Positions 37,218-46,487 of a DNA stretch of 64,000 nucleotides are shown piece after piece; the first letter of the stretch is position 1, and every line of letters starts with the position of its first letter. Source of the DNA: a virus; IMG/VR virus record IMGVR_UViG_3300050821_018050, positions 62,001 through 126,000 of that record. The stretch is one strand, 5' to 3'. Under the pieces are notes generated by a model that worked only from the letters and a program-made list of their open reading frames with translations, did no database searches and was not told the origin of the DNA. The translations under genes were made by a program, and so were the position numbers.

Positions 37218-37576
37218 TTAGGGTCTTCGAAGACTTTCAAAATATCATATAATGCGATATGTTGCTCATCAGTGAGACCGACAACTTTCTCAAAGGTAAC
37301 TTTTTGAGCGTTTTTCAATATTTTTAAAACCCGAAGCTCGGTGGCAAGTTCTGGAGACCAATATTCAAGTGAGGTTGAATAGTGCGCCCAACGTTCGTAC
37401 TTTGCAGGCGATCCATCTAATGTAAATTCTTTAGAAGATTCTGTTAATTTTACGACTCCACGCTTAGGTGTAATATTTTTTATGATATCTGCACTAACTG
37501 ATTCAAGTTTAATGCCACCGCCATATGATCGAACGACTACGTAAACTTTATCGCCGACCTTAAAATCTTTACTCAT
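37214..37576 (-). CDS. Soluble protein, 120 aa, unknown
   Basis: MSKDFKVGDKVYVVVRSYGG suggests a small beta-barrel; C-terminal helical half (ATELRVLKILKNAQKV, EQHIALYDILKVFEDPK). Not array-like. No known family recognised. Confidence 0.75.
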   Translation of the reverse strand: MSKDFKVGDKVYVVVRSYGGGIKLESVSADIIKNITPKRGVVKLTESSKEFTLDGSPAKYERWAHYSTSLEYWSPELATELRVLKILKNAQKVTFEKVVGLTDEQHIALYDILKVFEDPK

Positions 37577-37715
37577 AATAGACTCCAGTCATTTCAAAAT
37601 TAAACGCGATAGTGGTTACACTACCTAAAGGTGACCAATGAAATGCATGCCACCCATACTCATACAGTCTGTAGCAATTATTCGTTACCGACCAATATGC
37701 GCTACTTCTACCCAT
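37569..37715 (-). CDS. Array protein, 48 aa
   Basis: MGRSSAYWSVTNNCYRLYEY, HAFHWSPLG, ends IAFNFEMTGVYYE. Confidence 0.65.
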   Translation of the reverse strand: MGRSSAYWSVTNNCYRLYEYGWHAFHWSPLGSVTTIAFNFEMTGVYYE

Positions 37716-37732
37716 ACCTTACTATACCACTA

Positions 37733-37993
37733 TTAATCAAATTGGTCAATACCAAAACGGAACCCTTCGTGATATTTATCCCCATAGTGAATTCGAATGT
37801 GGATATAAAGCTTTTGTGCATATTCTATGCCATATTTTACTTTAACCCATTCGTAAAGGATGTGCTGAGTGCGATGATATTTTTCTTTTTCGGTTAATGG
37901 CCGCGCCATATATTTAATATGAGCCCACTCTTTTAGGAAAGTTATTAGGCCCAAAATAAAGACAAAACCGATGACAATATAGACTCCAAGCAT
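37733..37993 (-). CDS. Membrane-anchored small protein, 86 aa
   Basis: N-terminal span MLGVYIVIGFVFILGLITFL, then a basic soluble domain with WVKVKYGIEYAQKLYIHI. TAATG with the upstream gene. Confidence 0.7.
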   Translation of the reverse strand: MLGVYIVIGFVFILGLITFLKEWAHIKYMARPLTEKEKYHRTQHILYEWVKVKYGIEYAQKLYIHIRIHYGDKYHEGFRFGIDQFD

Positions 37994-38211
37994 TATGGGA
38001 GTCCCAATCCGGTATCGACTTCCAGTGTGTACACTGGGTTTCCGTAACCTTTGAATTGACTATCGTAATCATTTTTTGTCATTTGTCGCATCAAAGATAA
38101 GATTGAAATTGTGCGAGGATTTAGTGAATGACAATTAAGTTTACCATTTTCCCCAACCCAATAATAGTATTTCATTAGGCCGAATTGTACGTCATCTCCG
38201 CTAAAAGTCAT
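37993..38211 (-). CDS. Array protein, 72 aa
   Basis: MTFSGDDVQFGLMKYYYWVG; an internal MKYYYW suggests an aromatic-start protein with an added N-terminus. Confidence 0.6.
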   Translation of the reverse strand: MTFSGDDVQFGLMKYYYWVGENGKLNCHSLNPRTISILSLMRQMTKNDYDSQFKGYGNPVYTLEVDTGLGLP

Positions 38212-38411
38212 ACCGTACCTTTTTTAATTATAATTACCACTACCGGAGTACCCAGGCGATATCGATCTACAAGCGGGTATTCTTTTTGGTGACTTATATA
38301 ATTTTTCACGCTAGATGGTATCCCAGGATTGGCGGTATATGCGCGAGCCACTGTCTGATAAAAGTGGATATAACGATGCTTTTCTGTAATTTCTGGGTGT
38401 CCTTGGGTCAT
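38208..38411 (-). CDS. Small protein, 67 aa
   Basis: MTQGHPEITEKHRYIHFYQT, VDRYRLGTPVVVIIIKKG. Confidence 0.65.
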   Translation of the reverse strand: MTQGHPEITEKHRYIHFYQTVARAYTANPGIPSSVKNYISHQKEYPLVDRYRLGTPVVVIIIKKGTV

Positions 38412-38464
38412 GCTCTTGTTATCCTTAATCTCCAAATGTTAAAAGCATTCCATTTTATATTCAT
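38408..38464 (-). CDS. Possible 18-aa peptide
   Basis: MNIKWNAFNIWRLRITRA; ATGA at both ends argues for translation, but it is very short. Confidence 0.4.
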   Translation of the reverse strand: MNIKWNAFNIWRLRITRA

Positions 38465-38601
38465 TTTATGCCAAATACAAAAAGTTGGGTAATATGTGCC
38501 TGATTGCGGAATAGCCACCGTTCCAATGTAGGGTCACGCCTACTGTACCATTTCATTTTCCCGCGATGTAATACTAAGTAGTATGCTTCATTTACATTCA
38601 T
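38461..38601 (-). CDS. Array protein, 46 aa
   Basis: MNVNEAYYLVLHRGKMKWYS, ERWLFRNQAHITQLFVF. Confidence 0.65.
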   Translation of the reverse strand: MNVNEAYYLVLHRGKMKWYSRRDPTLERWLFRNQAHITQLFVFGIK

Positions 38602-38732
38602 TTGTGATGATCCATTTCCCAAAGCCATTCCGGTATTGCCGGTTCGAAGTGAATTTTGAACCGCGCCCCACCCCAATTCCAAAAAGTAAAGCTCCACGAG
38701 TCAAAACTTTTTCCGTAAAATCTTCTTTTCAT
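38598..38732 (-). CDS. Array protein, 44 aa
   Basis: MKRRFYGKSFDSWSFTFWNW, GGARFKIHFEPAIP. Confidence 0.65.
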   Translation of the reverse strand: MKRRFYGKSFDSWSFTFWNWGGARFKIHFEPAIPEWLWEMDHHK

Positions 38733-38902
38733 TCGCCAAACCTTATTGTGTACATTCGACTCTGATTAATGCGTTTTAGGTTGTTGATGCGGTCGATGTA
38801 GTTCCTAATCCAGCGACCATTAGGCCGGTTCCAAATTTCGAGAACATGTCTTTTAACTCTATAAGTCTGGTAATAGTGAATTTCATTATTAATGTCAAAC
38901 AT
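38729..38902 (-). CDS. Array protein, basic, 57 aa
   Basis: MFDINNEIHYYQTYRVKRHV, NRPNGRWIRNYIDRIN, ends YTIRFGE. Confidence 0.65.
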   Translation of the reverse strand: MFDINNEIHYYQTYRVKRHVLEIWNRPNGRWIRNYIDRINNLKRINQSRMYTIRFGE

Positions 38903-39152
38903 CTAAATTCTCTATTGAAATAATAATGTGAGTATTATCACATTGAGATTGAATACAATTGACTAATTTAAGGTAATTGCTTTGGTAGATTATGCCCGGA
39001 CCTTCTATGGGAGAACTGTCAAGAGCAATCACTATGTGCAAGTCCCCATGAATTTCACAATAATGGATATTCATATAATTGGAGTTTGCATGCTCGTGAT
39101 CGTTTAGGAATTGGATTTTGAGCTTTTCGAAATCCAATTTTTTGGTTAACAT
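38895..39152 (-). CDS. Small protein, 85 aa
   Basis: MLTKKLDFEKLKIQFLNDHE, GDLHIVIALDSSPIEG, ends THIIISIENLDV. Beta-rich, no Trp. Confidence 0.65.
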   Translation of the reverse strand: MLTKKLDFEKLKIQFLNDHEHANSNYMNIHYCEIHGDLHIVIALDSSPIEGPGIIYQSNYLKLVNCIQSQCDNTHIIISIENLDV

Positions 39153-39328
39153 TGTTTAACCTCAAATACGTAAATTGATGGTGCAGCATGTAAGTATCCG
39201 TAAATATTAGATATATGTAAATGGCTCAAGATTAATTCGCGGGAAAATCCAGCTTGCCATTGATTACTAATCTTATCCGTGTAAATATAAATGACCTCCA
39301 CGCCGGTTGCCATATGAAAACCATTCAT
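39146..39328 (-). CDS. Array protein, 60 aa
   Basis: MNGFHMATGVEVIYIYTDKI, NQWQAGFSREL, ends SIYVFEVKQC. Confidence 0.65.
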   Translation of the reverse strand: MNGFHMATGVEVIYIYTDKISNQWQAGFSRELILSHLHISNIYGYLHAAPSIYVFEVKQC

Positions 39329-39519
39329 ACTTTTACATCGATTCTGTAAACTGGACCCGTTTCAGTCCCGGAATCTGATTTGTAAATGTATTTTAGATCA
39401 CTACTTAAATTATTGGTTTCACTGGTATAATCCCAATGCCAATCAAAACCTCTTTTTTGGTAGAAGTATAAAGCCTTGACATTTTTCAAGAAATATTCTT
39501 TATCTACTATATCCATCAT
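39325..39519 (-). CDS. Array protein, 64 aa
   Basis: MMDIVDKEYFLKNVKALYFY, GFDWHWDYTSE, ends GPVYRIDVKV. Confidence 0.65.
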   Translation of the reverse strand: MMDIVDKEYFLKNVKALYFYQKRGFDWHWDYTSETNNLSSDLKYIYKSDSGTETGPVYRIDVKV

Positions 39520-39701
39520 TCGTAAAACACCTTAAAAATCAACTTATGGCCACGAAATGCATACTGGTGATCCCACGTTTCCTGACTCACACTTATGGAA
39601 CTAAACCATTGATTTTTGACTTCATATTGTCTGATAATACGCCAAAATGGTTGCACATTAACTCGGTCCATGATATAGAAAATACCGTAATCATGCCTCA
39701 T
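39516..39701 (-). CDS. Array protein, 61 aa
   Basis: MRHDYGIFYIMDRVNVQPFW, QYEVKNQWFSSIS, ends KLIFKVFYE. Confidence 0.65.
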   Translation of the reverse strand: MRHDYGIFYIMDRVNVQPFWRIIRQYEVKNQWFSSISVSQETWDHQYAFRGHKLIFKVFYE

Positions 39702-39877
39702 GGCGTCCATCCGACGTTTCTGCGATAATTTAAGAAATTGGCACTATAAATCCATTGTAATTTCGCTTTGGGCGGGGTTCTGCCAAAAGCCGACTTATCA
39801 AAAATTAAAATAGATACCTTGTAGTCTTCGCTTAAGATATGCAAACGGTCAGGCATAGGGATATAATTATACCGCAT
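39698..39877 (-). CDS. Array protein, first gene of block B
   Basis: 59 aa: MRYNYIPMPDRLHILSEDYK, KVSILIFDKSAFG. ATG 6 nt after a consensus -10: probably leaderless. Confidence 0.7.
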   Translation of the reverse strand: MRYNYIPMPDRLHILSEDYKVSILIFDKSAFGRTPPKAKLQWIYSANFLNYRRNVGWTP

Positions 39878-39883
39878 ACCTCA

Positions 39884-39912
39884 ATTATATCACATATAAG
39901 CCCAAAGGTCAA
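39884..39912 (-). promoter_or_regulatory. Consensus sigma-70 promoter for block B
   Basis: Minus strand: TTGACC, 17 bp ending TGA, TATAAT, 6 nt (TGAGGT), ATG at 39877. Back to back with the CCTAATATT motif at 39915. Confidence 0.8.
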
Positions 39913-39914
39913 TA

Positions 39915-39923
39915 CCTAATATT
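39915..39923 (+). promoter_or_regulatory. CCTAATATT motif, candidate late promoter
   Basis: Exact nonamer 44 nt before the GIY-YIG gene and upstream of the 1588-aa virion gene. It probably served the virion gene before the endonuclease arrived. Confidence 0.55.
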
Positions 39924-39967
39924 CTCAATGAAGGTTCTCTCCTCTCAGTCGCACAAGGAAAAATAAA

Positions 39968-40699
39968 ATGTCTCAGGGATATGGTGTTATATACAAATAC
40001 ACTAACAAAATCAATGGTAAAGTTTATATCGGTCAAACGGTACAAACTATGGCCCGACGCCATAATGACCATTTGCAAGATGCTCGCAAAAAACGTCATT
40101 CGATGCCATTCCACAACGCTATTAGAAAATATGGCATTAAATCATTTGATAAAGAAATTTTGTTCACGGCTTTTGATAATGAATCATTATCGGAGTCCGA
40201 AGCATATTTTATCCAACTTTATAAATCACAAAATAAATTGCTAGGGTACAATATTAAAAACGGTGGGGGAAACGGGAAACATGCTGCCGAAACCGTAGAT
40301 AAAATCAAAACAGCTTCGTTTAATATGTGGGCGCAGTCAGGATTTAAGGAAAAATTCATTGTTAAACACAGATATTGGACTAAAGAACGTTGCAAAGAAG
40401 AAGCATTAAAATATACATGTGTTAGAGATTGGAAACAAAAATCTCCCGGTAGTTATGTTCGTGCAGGGGATGAGGGCATTATTAAGGAATGTACCGGCCA
40501 TATGATTCAATTAATTAAACCAGCTGGCACCTGGAATACATTAGAAGCATGCAAAGAAGATGCGTTAAAATATCTGGCTAGAAAAGTTTGGTCAATTAAA
40601 TCTTCTGGGGCTTATCAATCTGCAGTTCGGAATAAGTGGCTAAAAGAATGTTGTGCGCATATGCCAAAGTATGCGCCAAGGAGTAAAAAATGTCAGTAA
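39968..40699 (+). CDS. GIY-YIG homing endonuclease
   Basis: 243 aa, ribosome site AAGGAAAAA. Residues 4-95 form a GIY-YIG nuclease domain (GVIYKYTNKINGKVYIGQTV; R30/H31; ESLSESEAYFIQLYK with the metal-binding Glu; GYNIKNGGGNG). The C-terminus has two DNA-binding-type repeats (near 132-177 and 183-232) like those of the Vsr-type endonuclease at 17474, with 23 identical nucleotides (17501-17523 and 40541-40563). Its last 10 nt overlap the next gene, whose AAGGAG lies inside this frame. Confidence 0.88.
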   Translation: MSQGYGVIYKYTNKINGKVYIGQTVQTMARRHNDHLQDARKKRHSMPFHNAIRKYGIKSFDKEILFTAFDNESLSESEAYFIQLYKSQNKLLGYNIKNGGGNGKHAAETVDKIKTASFNMWAQSGFKEKFIVKHRYWTKERCKEEALKYTCVRDWKQKSPGSYVRAGDEGIIKECTGHMIQLIKPAGTWNTLEACKEDALKYLARKVWSIKSSGAYQSAVRNKWLKECCAHMPKYAPRSKKCQ

Positions 40700-43600
40700 A
40701 ACGCAGACTTAAGGTCATTTCGGGCCAAAGATTGGACACACCGCACCTACGCTCAGTTGAGTCTAGCGTAGCAAACGATTTCGATTCAGCCATGCGCGGC
40801 CTAGTCACCGGTCTCAATACTCCTTACCTTATTCGTGGGTTCAATATCATCATCCCGACTTCCGCAATCCCTGCCTCAAGCCTACAAGTGCAGGTTTCTG
40901 ATAGTGCAATCCTTCATTCAACTGCTGCCGAAGCAGGTACAATTTTATCGGTTCCAGCCGGTACTGTAAACGATATTCTTTCATCTTCTAGCGCAAATGT
41001 TTTAGGTGCATTCCAAAACGGCGTACCAAATTATGTGTCACTTGCTTACGTTCGCCAAACGGATCAAAGCACTGTAGATAATGTGCAAGTTTGGTCACAA
41101 TCACAACAATCCGAATTTTCTCGTATCGCCCCTATCGGAGATGTACTTTCTTATCAGTACGTAATTAGTACGAGCGGGTTTTCCACAAATTTACCGCTCT
41201 ACATTGTAGGCACTACTAACACTGGTGCGGTTTCTTACATCACTAAAGCAGTTCCTTCTTTGTTTCGTTTAGGTCGAGGTGGCGCAGTACCTGATCCATA
41301 TTATTCTTTTGATTATCACAGCCAAGAAAATACTACGCAATCTCCTACCGACCCGCGTCGCGAGTGGATTAATGGTAACACTTCGGTTACTCCAAACCCA
41401 GTAACTGTATCTCCTGGTGATCCACCAGCGGCCTTCCTGTATGGTGATTTTAACATCAGCTCCATGAAAGAGTGGATGGATGCGATGATGACCCGTTTCA
41501 AAGAAATTACGGGTTCAACTTACTGGTATACAGATGCCGCGCTCCCAGCATCTTCTCCTAGTCTTTTTAATACTTGGTATGATTCTGTTGGTTCAGTTTT
41601 AACTGGTACAGGGAACATGTCATACAATTTGGTACTAGAAACTTCCGCACCATCTTACGGTGAATACGAATCTTCTTTCACAGACCCAGAAATTAACGTA
41701 GGCGATTCGTACATTACGGGGGTTACTTCTGGTAACCAAGCTACAATTTCTGCATTTAATGGTAATCAACTGATCATCAATTCTTTATTGAAATCAGGAT
41801 TTATTCCTAACGAAGTTTTATATAATCGTCGTATTTATCGCCCAGATTTAACGAAATATTCTCTTACTTCTACCGCTCAAGGGTCTAACACGATCGCTAT
41901 TTTGCAGCGCACGGCATTGAACTCTAATCCAGATATTCCAATTAGTTCTTGGTCATTTGCACCTTTAGGCGCTTCTGCGACAGCTACGGATATCACTGTC
42001 AATTTTACATCTGCCCATGGACTTTCTGTAGGAAATTACGTTGAATTCCGTTCGATGGATATCGCTAGTGAAGCGCCGAACGGCGTTTACATGATCAAAT
42101 CCGTTCCTTCTACAACACAAGTAATTTATTCTACTTCTTATCGCCCATCTGGTACGCCTGGGGTTATTGGTGGTTCAACTGTTGCTCGTTTAGATATCAA
42201 AGTTAAACACCCATACATGCCTGAGTTTTCGGTTGAGTCATGGTCTTACACTGGTACCGCTATTAGTTTGATCGCTCCCGGCCATTCTTTAACAACAGGA
42301 GAAACAGTTGTCGTTTATGGATTAGTTTCTACCACTAATGCACCAAATGGTCGTTTCACCATTACTGTGAATCCTGATCAGTCAATTAATTTTACCGCTG
42401 GTGCAACCCCAACTGGTCCTGCAACCGTAAGCGGTGCAACTGTTCTTCCAGACCTCGTAACTTTTTTACTCACAGTCGATGGCGCGACACCAACCGATTA
42501 TAATTTGGTGAATACACTTGCGACCGCTGCTTCTGACACCGATTTGGTCTATACCATCGGGCCTTCAAGTTTACCTTCTATCCCAGCCGCATCCGGTGCA
42601 ATTACATTAGACGGTGTAGTAGCGATTAGCTCGGTCATTGACCCTGCAATCGTAAACTCTATCGCTTATGATGCTGCTCCAGTCACTGCGACAGGATCGA
42701 TCGTAATTAACACTACAACTGTAACTATTCCATCTACGGCAATTATTGCCCCAAATATGACAGTATCCGGTACAGGTATCCAAGCCGGATCAATTGTCGC
42801 TAATATCATTGACTCAACTCATTTCGCTCTTAACCTAAACGCTACAGCTACTAATGCATCCGTCGCACTTACTTTCACATCACCTTCATTACTAGTAACC
42901 ACCGCATCACCTCATGGATACAATACAATTGCTGGACCTATTGATTTCACAATCTATGGTAATCCAGCATTAAGCCCATATATCACGACCTATACAAATG
43001 TGTCGATCATTTACGATTCTCCGACTACTTTCCAAATCGTCGGTAACTCAATTACCAATCAAGGTACATACACTAATTCCGGGTTTGACCAAACTTACGC
43101 CCGTTTCCCAAATAATCCATACGCTGGTCCACTACAATGGACCAGCGATATGATCGTAAAGGGAATTATCGGTGATAAATATATCAAGATTCCACAAAGC
43201 GCTACAGCTACCGGAACTCCTTTAGCGAACAAATTTAATATTAATGGCTTAACCGGCACGGCATATTTACAAAATGGTGAAGTTGCTTATGTTCTAATGG
43301 AACGTAACCAGTTACTTTCTGCCGGTGCAACTTATACTACTATCGGCGGATCGGCTGCCGTAGTTGGTTCTACTGTTCCGACTTATGTCGGAGGAACTGT
43401 TTTGTGTGTGGGTGACTTCGTTAAGTGGGAAGATGAATCCGAAACACAATGGTTACGAGTTTCTAATGAAGGATATCCTTCATTAAATGATGGCGATCAG
43501 CTTCCGTCCAATGCGACAACCTTCTACCTGATCACCGACAGCGGTCAGCCACCGACTCTAGCACAAAGACCCGCCAAGGCTGGCCGCATGGTTTATACGA

Positions 43601-45456
43601 AAGGTTTCTACGACGTAGTAACCGTAGCGCCTCATTGGCTAGTTGATGCTAGTGCGGATATTTATTGGATCGCGATACGTCGTGATAATGGTTCATCCAA
43701 GTCGCGCATTTATACCCGCGCCTTAGAATTAGACTTAGGTGAAGTTCGGGTGATCGATAGTCCAGAACCAGCGAATCTTTTAGTGTACACTGGTGCAGGA
43801 TCAGATGCTGCGGTTAATCCAAATTATTCTGTAATCGATCAAACCGGCCAATACCAAGCCACTCAATCTGTACAAGTTGGATCTAATTCTACTGACATCG
43901 ACGTATTTAGCCGCCAAGTAACATTTATTTCCTCGCCTGATTTGGGATTCCAAGCAGGTGATTTGATCACAAAAACTGTAGGTTCTTCGAGCTACACTTA
44001 TGTAATCGATCATCTCGTGACTAATCTTACTGTTGTGATGTCTACTGACGTGTCCACTCTTTCACCAGGCGATTCCGTAGTTTATTCTCGTGTAGATTAT
44101 GTGGTTAGAGATCCTGACAATTTGACTTTAGGTATTCGCAAAGAAGATCGCGAATTAGCAAAAGTAAATACGGCTTTAACTAGACCGATCTACGACGAAA
44201 ATGTTTATTTGCAACAAATTAATTTAAATGCAGGTGGCGGAGCTGTTTTTATCAAGTCCGGCTCTTTCATTTATAAAGGCACTCAATCTTCTCCAACTGC
44301 TTTGGCTTGGGTACTTCATGGTACTTCGAACCAAACAGAGACGATCGAAGGCTTCAACATCGGCATGCCGGGAGGTAAATTCGGTGCCACTTCGATATTA
44401 GTTAATATCATCACAGGTTCATTTTTAGATGGCGACACAATTTTTCAAAACGGCGCTAGTTCGCTCTATACCGTTAATAATCCAGGTAACCCAGCTTTTG
44501 TATCTCCTGCTATCTTAGCCACAAGTAACGTAGAAATTGTTCTACCGCCAAATAAGCGCACACAAACAGTTGGCTCTAGTTATGTGGTATGGCCTACAAA
44601 TGCATCATACAAGGCATCTCTGGACAGTAACTTGGCCGGTGAAGAGCTTTTAGTAATTGCAAATGATTCAATTCGCCAAGCTAATTTAGATTATATTGAA
44701 ACTTACGGTGGACCTAAAGGTAAAATTGAGTTTGCTCGTGACTTACCAGCAAATACTCGCATGCGTTTTCGTTGTTTGCCTTCCTACGGTTCTGCTCTGA
44801 TTAAAACTTCCGGTGCGATCACTATGCAGTTAGCTTATGATGGCGGAAATATCGTATCAGTATTACCAGGCCGCCCCGCTTCTTATATCAGTGGCGATGG
44901 AATTACTACTTTCAATGTGACTGGCGATTTCCAAATGTCATCTTCTAATGTTGGTGGCGTTTCACTAAAAGGTTCTATCGACAGAGCTTTCAATGTGGGC
45001 ACGTCTGCATTACGAGCTAATCAAGTATGGGCTGCGATGCAAAACATCAAAACCAATACTGGATATACTGGATCACAAGCTACGCAATTCACTGCAGCAG
45101 GTACTTCGACCACAACCGCAGCCTTCATTATTCCTAACTCAAACATTACTCTTGTAACTGGTCAAGCCGCCAATATTGTAATAACAGGCGTCGCTCGCAG
45201 ATCTGAAGGAGTCACGCTTCCAACCACACCAGGCGCAGCTTCCTTCCGACTGGAAGGGTGTTTTTATAATAACGGGGCTACCGCAGCAGCCGGTTCTCCA
45301 TACAGTTTGATCGGTGGTGCATACGGCGATGGTATAAGCTATGCACTTACGTTCGGAGTCTCCGGTAACGATGTAGTCGCGGTTGCTTTCGGTGAGAATG
45401 CCGCTGTCGAATGGGCCATTAATATCGAAGTTCAGATGGTTTCTCTCCCTACTTAG
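40690..45456 (+). CDS. Giant tail fibre or baseplate appendage protein
   Basis: 1588 aa; AAGGAG 6 nt before ATG. N-terminus LKVISGQRLDTPHLRSVESS and a helical segment suggest a baseplate attachment domain; the rest is beta-rich with many Ser/Thr and repeated motifs of the type TSAHGLSVGNYVEF (near 435) as in the J protein. No enzymatic motif seen. Likely a long fibre base or a wedge-attached appendage. The 3' end overlaps the opposing block C gene by 8 nt. Confidence 0.65.
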   Translation: MSVKRRLKVISGQRLDTPHLRSVESSVANDFDSAMRGLVTGLNTPYLIRGFNIIIPTSAIPASSLQVQVSDSAILHSTAAEAGTILSVPAGTVNDILSSSSANVLGAFQNGVPNYVSLAYVRQTDQSTVDNVQVWSQSQQSEFSRIAPIGDVLSYQYVISTSGFSTNLPLYIVGTTNTGAVSYITKAVPSLFRLGRGGAVPDPYYSFDYHSQENTTQSPTDPRREWINGNTSVTPNPVTVSPGDPPAAFLYGDFNISSMKEWMDAMMTRFKEITGSTYWYTDAALPASSPSLFNTWYDSVGSVLTGTGNMSYNLVLETSAPSYGEYESSFTDPEINVGDSYITGVTSGNQATISAFNGNQLIINSLLKSGFIPNEVLYNRRIYRPDLTKYSLTSTAQGSNTIAILQRTALNSNPDIPISSWSFAPLGASATATDITVNFTSAHGLSVGNYVEFRSMDIASEAPNGVYMIKSVPSTTQVIYSTSYRPSGTPGVIGGSTVARLDIKVKHPYMPEFSVESWSYTGTAISLIAPGHSLTTGETVVVYGLVSTTNAPNGRFTITVNPDQSINFTAGATPTGPATVSGATVLPDLVTFLLTVDGATPTDYNLVNTLATAASDTDLVYTIGPSSLPSIPAASGAITLDGVVAISSVIDPAIVNSIAYDAAPVTATGSIVINTTTVTIPSTAIIAPNMTVSGTGIQAGSIVANIIDSTHFALNLNATATNASVALTFTSPSLLVTTASPHGYNTIAGPIDFTIYGNPALSPYITTYTNVSIIYDSPTTFQIVGNSITNQGTYTNSGFDQTYARFPNNPYAGPLQWTSDMIVKGIIGDKYIKIPQSATATGTPLANKFNINGLTGTAYLQNGEVAYVLMERNQLLSAGATYTTIGGSAAVVGSTVPTYVGGTVLCVGDFVKWEDESETQWLRVSNEGYPSLNDGDQLPSNATTFYLITDSGQPPTLAQRPAKAGRMVYTKGFYDVVTVAPHWLVDASADIYWIAIRRDNGSSKSRIYTRALELDLGEVRVIDSPEPANLLVYTGAGSDAAVNPNYSVIDQTGQYQATQSVQVGSNSTDIDVFSRQVTFISSPDLGFQAGDLITKTVGSSSYTYVIDHLVTNLTVVMSTDVSTLSPGDSVVYSRVDYVVRDPDNLTLGIRKEDRELAKVNTALTRPIYDENVYLQQINLNAGGGAVFIKSGSFIYKGTQSSPTALAWVLHGTSNQTETIEGFNIGMPGGKFGATSILVNIITGSFLDGDTIFQNGASSLYTVNNPGNPAFVSPAILATSNVEIVLPPNKRTQTVGSSYVVWPTNASYKASLDSNLAGEELLVIANDSIRQANLDYIETYGGPKGKIEFARDLPANTRMRFRCLPSYGSALIKTSGAITMQLAYDGGNIVSVLPGRPASYISGDGITTFNVTGDFQMSSSNVGGVSLKGSIDRAFNVGTSALRANQVWAAMQNIKTNTGYTGSQATQFTAAGTSTTTAAFIIPNSNITLVTGQAANIVITGVARRSEGVTLPTTPGAASFRLEGCFYNNGATAAAGSPYSLIGGAYGDGISYALTFGVSGNDVVAVAFGENAAVEWAINIEVQMVSLPT

Positions 45457-45586
45457 TATCAATTTCAAACTTCCAACTGTAGCGCCCTATAATTCCGTTT
45501 GCTTTTTGCCAAACAATTAAATTCCACCACTTTACGTACTCGAATAGATCCCCGGATCGTTTATTCCACTCATAATTACTTATCAT
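45449..45586 (-). CDS. Array protein, aromatic-start type, 45 aa
   Basis: MISNYEWNKRSGDLFEYVKW, LIVWQKANG, ends YSWKFEIDTK. Last gene of block C. Confidence 0.65.
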   Translation of the reverse strand: MISNYEWNKRSGDLFEYVKWWNLIVWQKANGIIGRYSWKFEIDTK

Positions 45587-45755
45587 ATAATCCAAAATTC
45601 GCCGTTGCTGGTGGTCTGATTTCACGTAAACTTACGATTATTTTAATGGTACCATTGTAAAACTCAAGCCAATTAAAATCTGTTTTATCGAAATTAATAT
45701 TACCAGTTCGTTGTGACCATTTTACTGTATGTCCGACTATAGAGTATTTTTTCAT
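45576..45755 (-). CDS. Array protein, 59 aa
   Basis: MKKYSIVGHTVKWSQRTGNI, FNWLEFYNGTIKIIVSL. Confidence 0.65.
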   Translation of the reverse strand: MKKYSIVGHTVKWSQRTGNINFDKTDFNWLEFYNGTIKIIVSLREIRPPATANFGLYDK

Positions 45756-45883
45756 TTCGTAAAATTTATATAAATTGTTCGACACCAGTCATCGATTACA
45801 TGTGGCCTTAATTTGTGTTTATCCCAGACACTCGGGCCATGCTGTAACCAACGATATGTAGCTCTGCCATTATAGATGATCAT
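45752..45883 (-). CDS. Array protein, 43 aa
   Basis: MIIYNGRATYRWLQHGPSVW, WCRTIYINFTK. Confidence 0.65.
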   Translation of the reverse strand: MIIYNGRATYRWLQHGPSVWDKHKLRPHVIDDWCRTIYINFTK

Positions 45884-46034
45884 TTTTTGAATGCCACTCG
45901 ATTACAGATGCTGCGTAAAACATCACCGAAGCCAGAGCTGATAGCCAACCCGTAAGTCCACCGGAAATAATTCCACAAGCGCACCAAATCATGCAGGCCG
46001 TTAATCTGATTCGTAAAATATTAATTGGCCGCAT
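45870..46034 (-). CDS. Membrane protein, 54 aa
   Basis: MRPINILRIRLTACMIWCAC, then GGLTGWLSALASVMFYAA: one or two hydrophobic spans, basic N-terminus. Confidence 0.6.
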   Translation of the reverse strand: MRPINILRIRLTACMIWCACGIISGGLTGWLSALASVMFYAASVIEWHSKNDHL

Positions 46035-46242
46035 ATTTTTTTACCCTTGTATTTTCTTTAGTAGACAAATAATTTAAATTTTTATCCCACAATTCAATTC
46101 TGTATAATCGTGCAGTCCCAGACCGTGATTTTGTTAAACTTCCTGGTGCATGCGAGCAATAGAGCATGTCAGCATACTGGAATTTAATATCCATTTCGTC
46201 TGTAGGGGCATCTAATTGTGAATAATATTTGGGTCTTTTCAT
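46021..46242 (-). CDS. Array protein, 73 aa
   Basis: MKRPKYYSQLDAPTDEMDIK, FQYADMLYCSH, TARLYRIELWDKN. Confidence 0.65.
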   Translation of the reverse strand: MKRPKYYSQLDAPTDEMDIKFQYADMLYCSHAPGSLTKSRSGTARLYRIELWDKNLNYLSTKENTRVKKYAAN

Positions 46243-46487
46243 TTTTTAATACCCAGAACTTTTAAAAATTCTTCAATTCCATCTCCACTAAATTTAGTCT
46301 TCATGTGAATAAAAGTTCCGGTTGAAGGCCAGTAATCATACTGTCTGCACCGAATATGGTAATCATTTATCCATCGAAATTTAATATTATTTTTTTCAAG
46401 CTGCGCAACTGCATTAGCTTTTCGTTTTTCGTTTTTATTGCGCAAATATTGTTTATGTTCTCTCCATTCATCGCCAATATCAGTCAT
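46239..46487 (-). CDS. Conserved-type small protein, 82 aa
   Basis: MTDIGDEWREHKQYLRNKNE, helical basic half, then NIKFRWINDYHIRC and YDYWPSTGTF. This second half resembles a small domain I have seen in uncharacterised phage proteins. Start set by ATGA. Confidence 0.7.
   Translation of the reverse strand: MTDIGDEWREHKQYLRNKNEKRKANAVAQLEKNNIKFRWINDYHIRCRQYDYWPSTGTFIHMKTKFSGDGIEEFLKVLGIKK

Larger units (their letters stand above)
18641..39877 (-). other. Block B: about 129 tiny minus-strand genes
   Basis: 21.2 kb of head-to-tail small genes on one strand, average spacing about 165 bp. Start codons are ATG, GTG or TTG, usually overlapping the upstream stop. Promoters found at 18959, 24457, 25955, 29208 and 39884 coincide with the few gaps. 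No terminators seen. The block sits between two virion transcription units. Confidence 0.8.
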
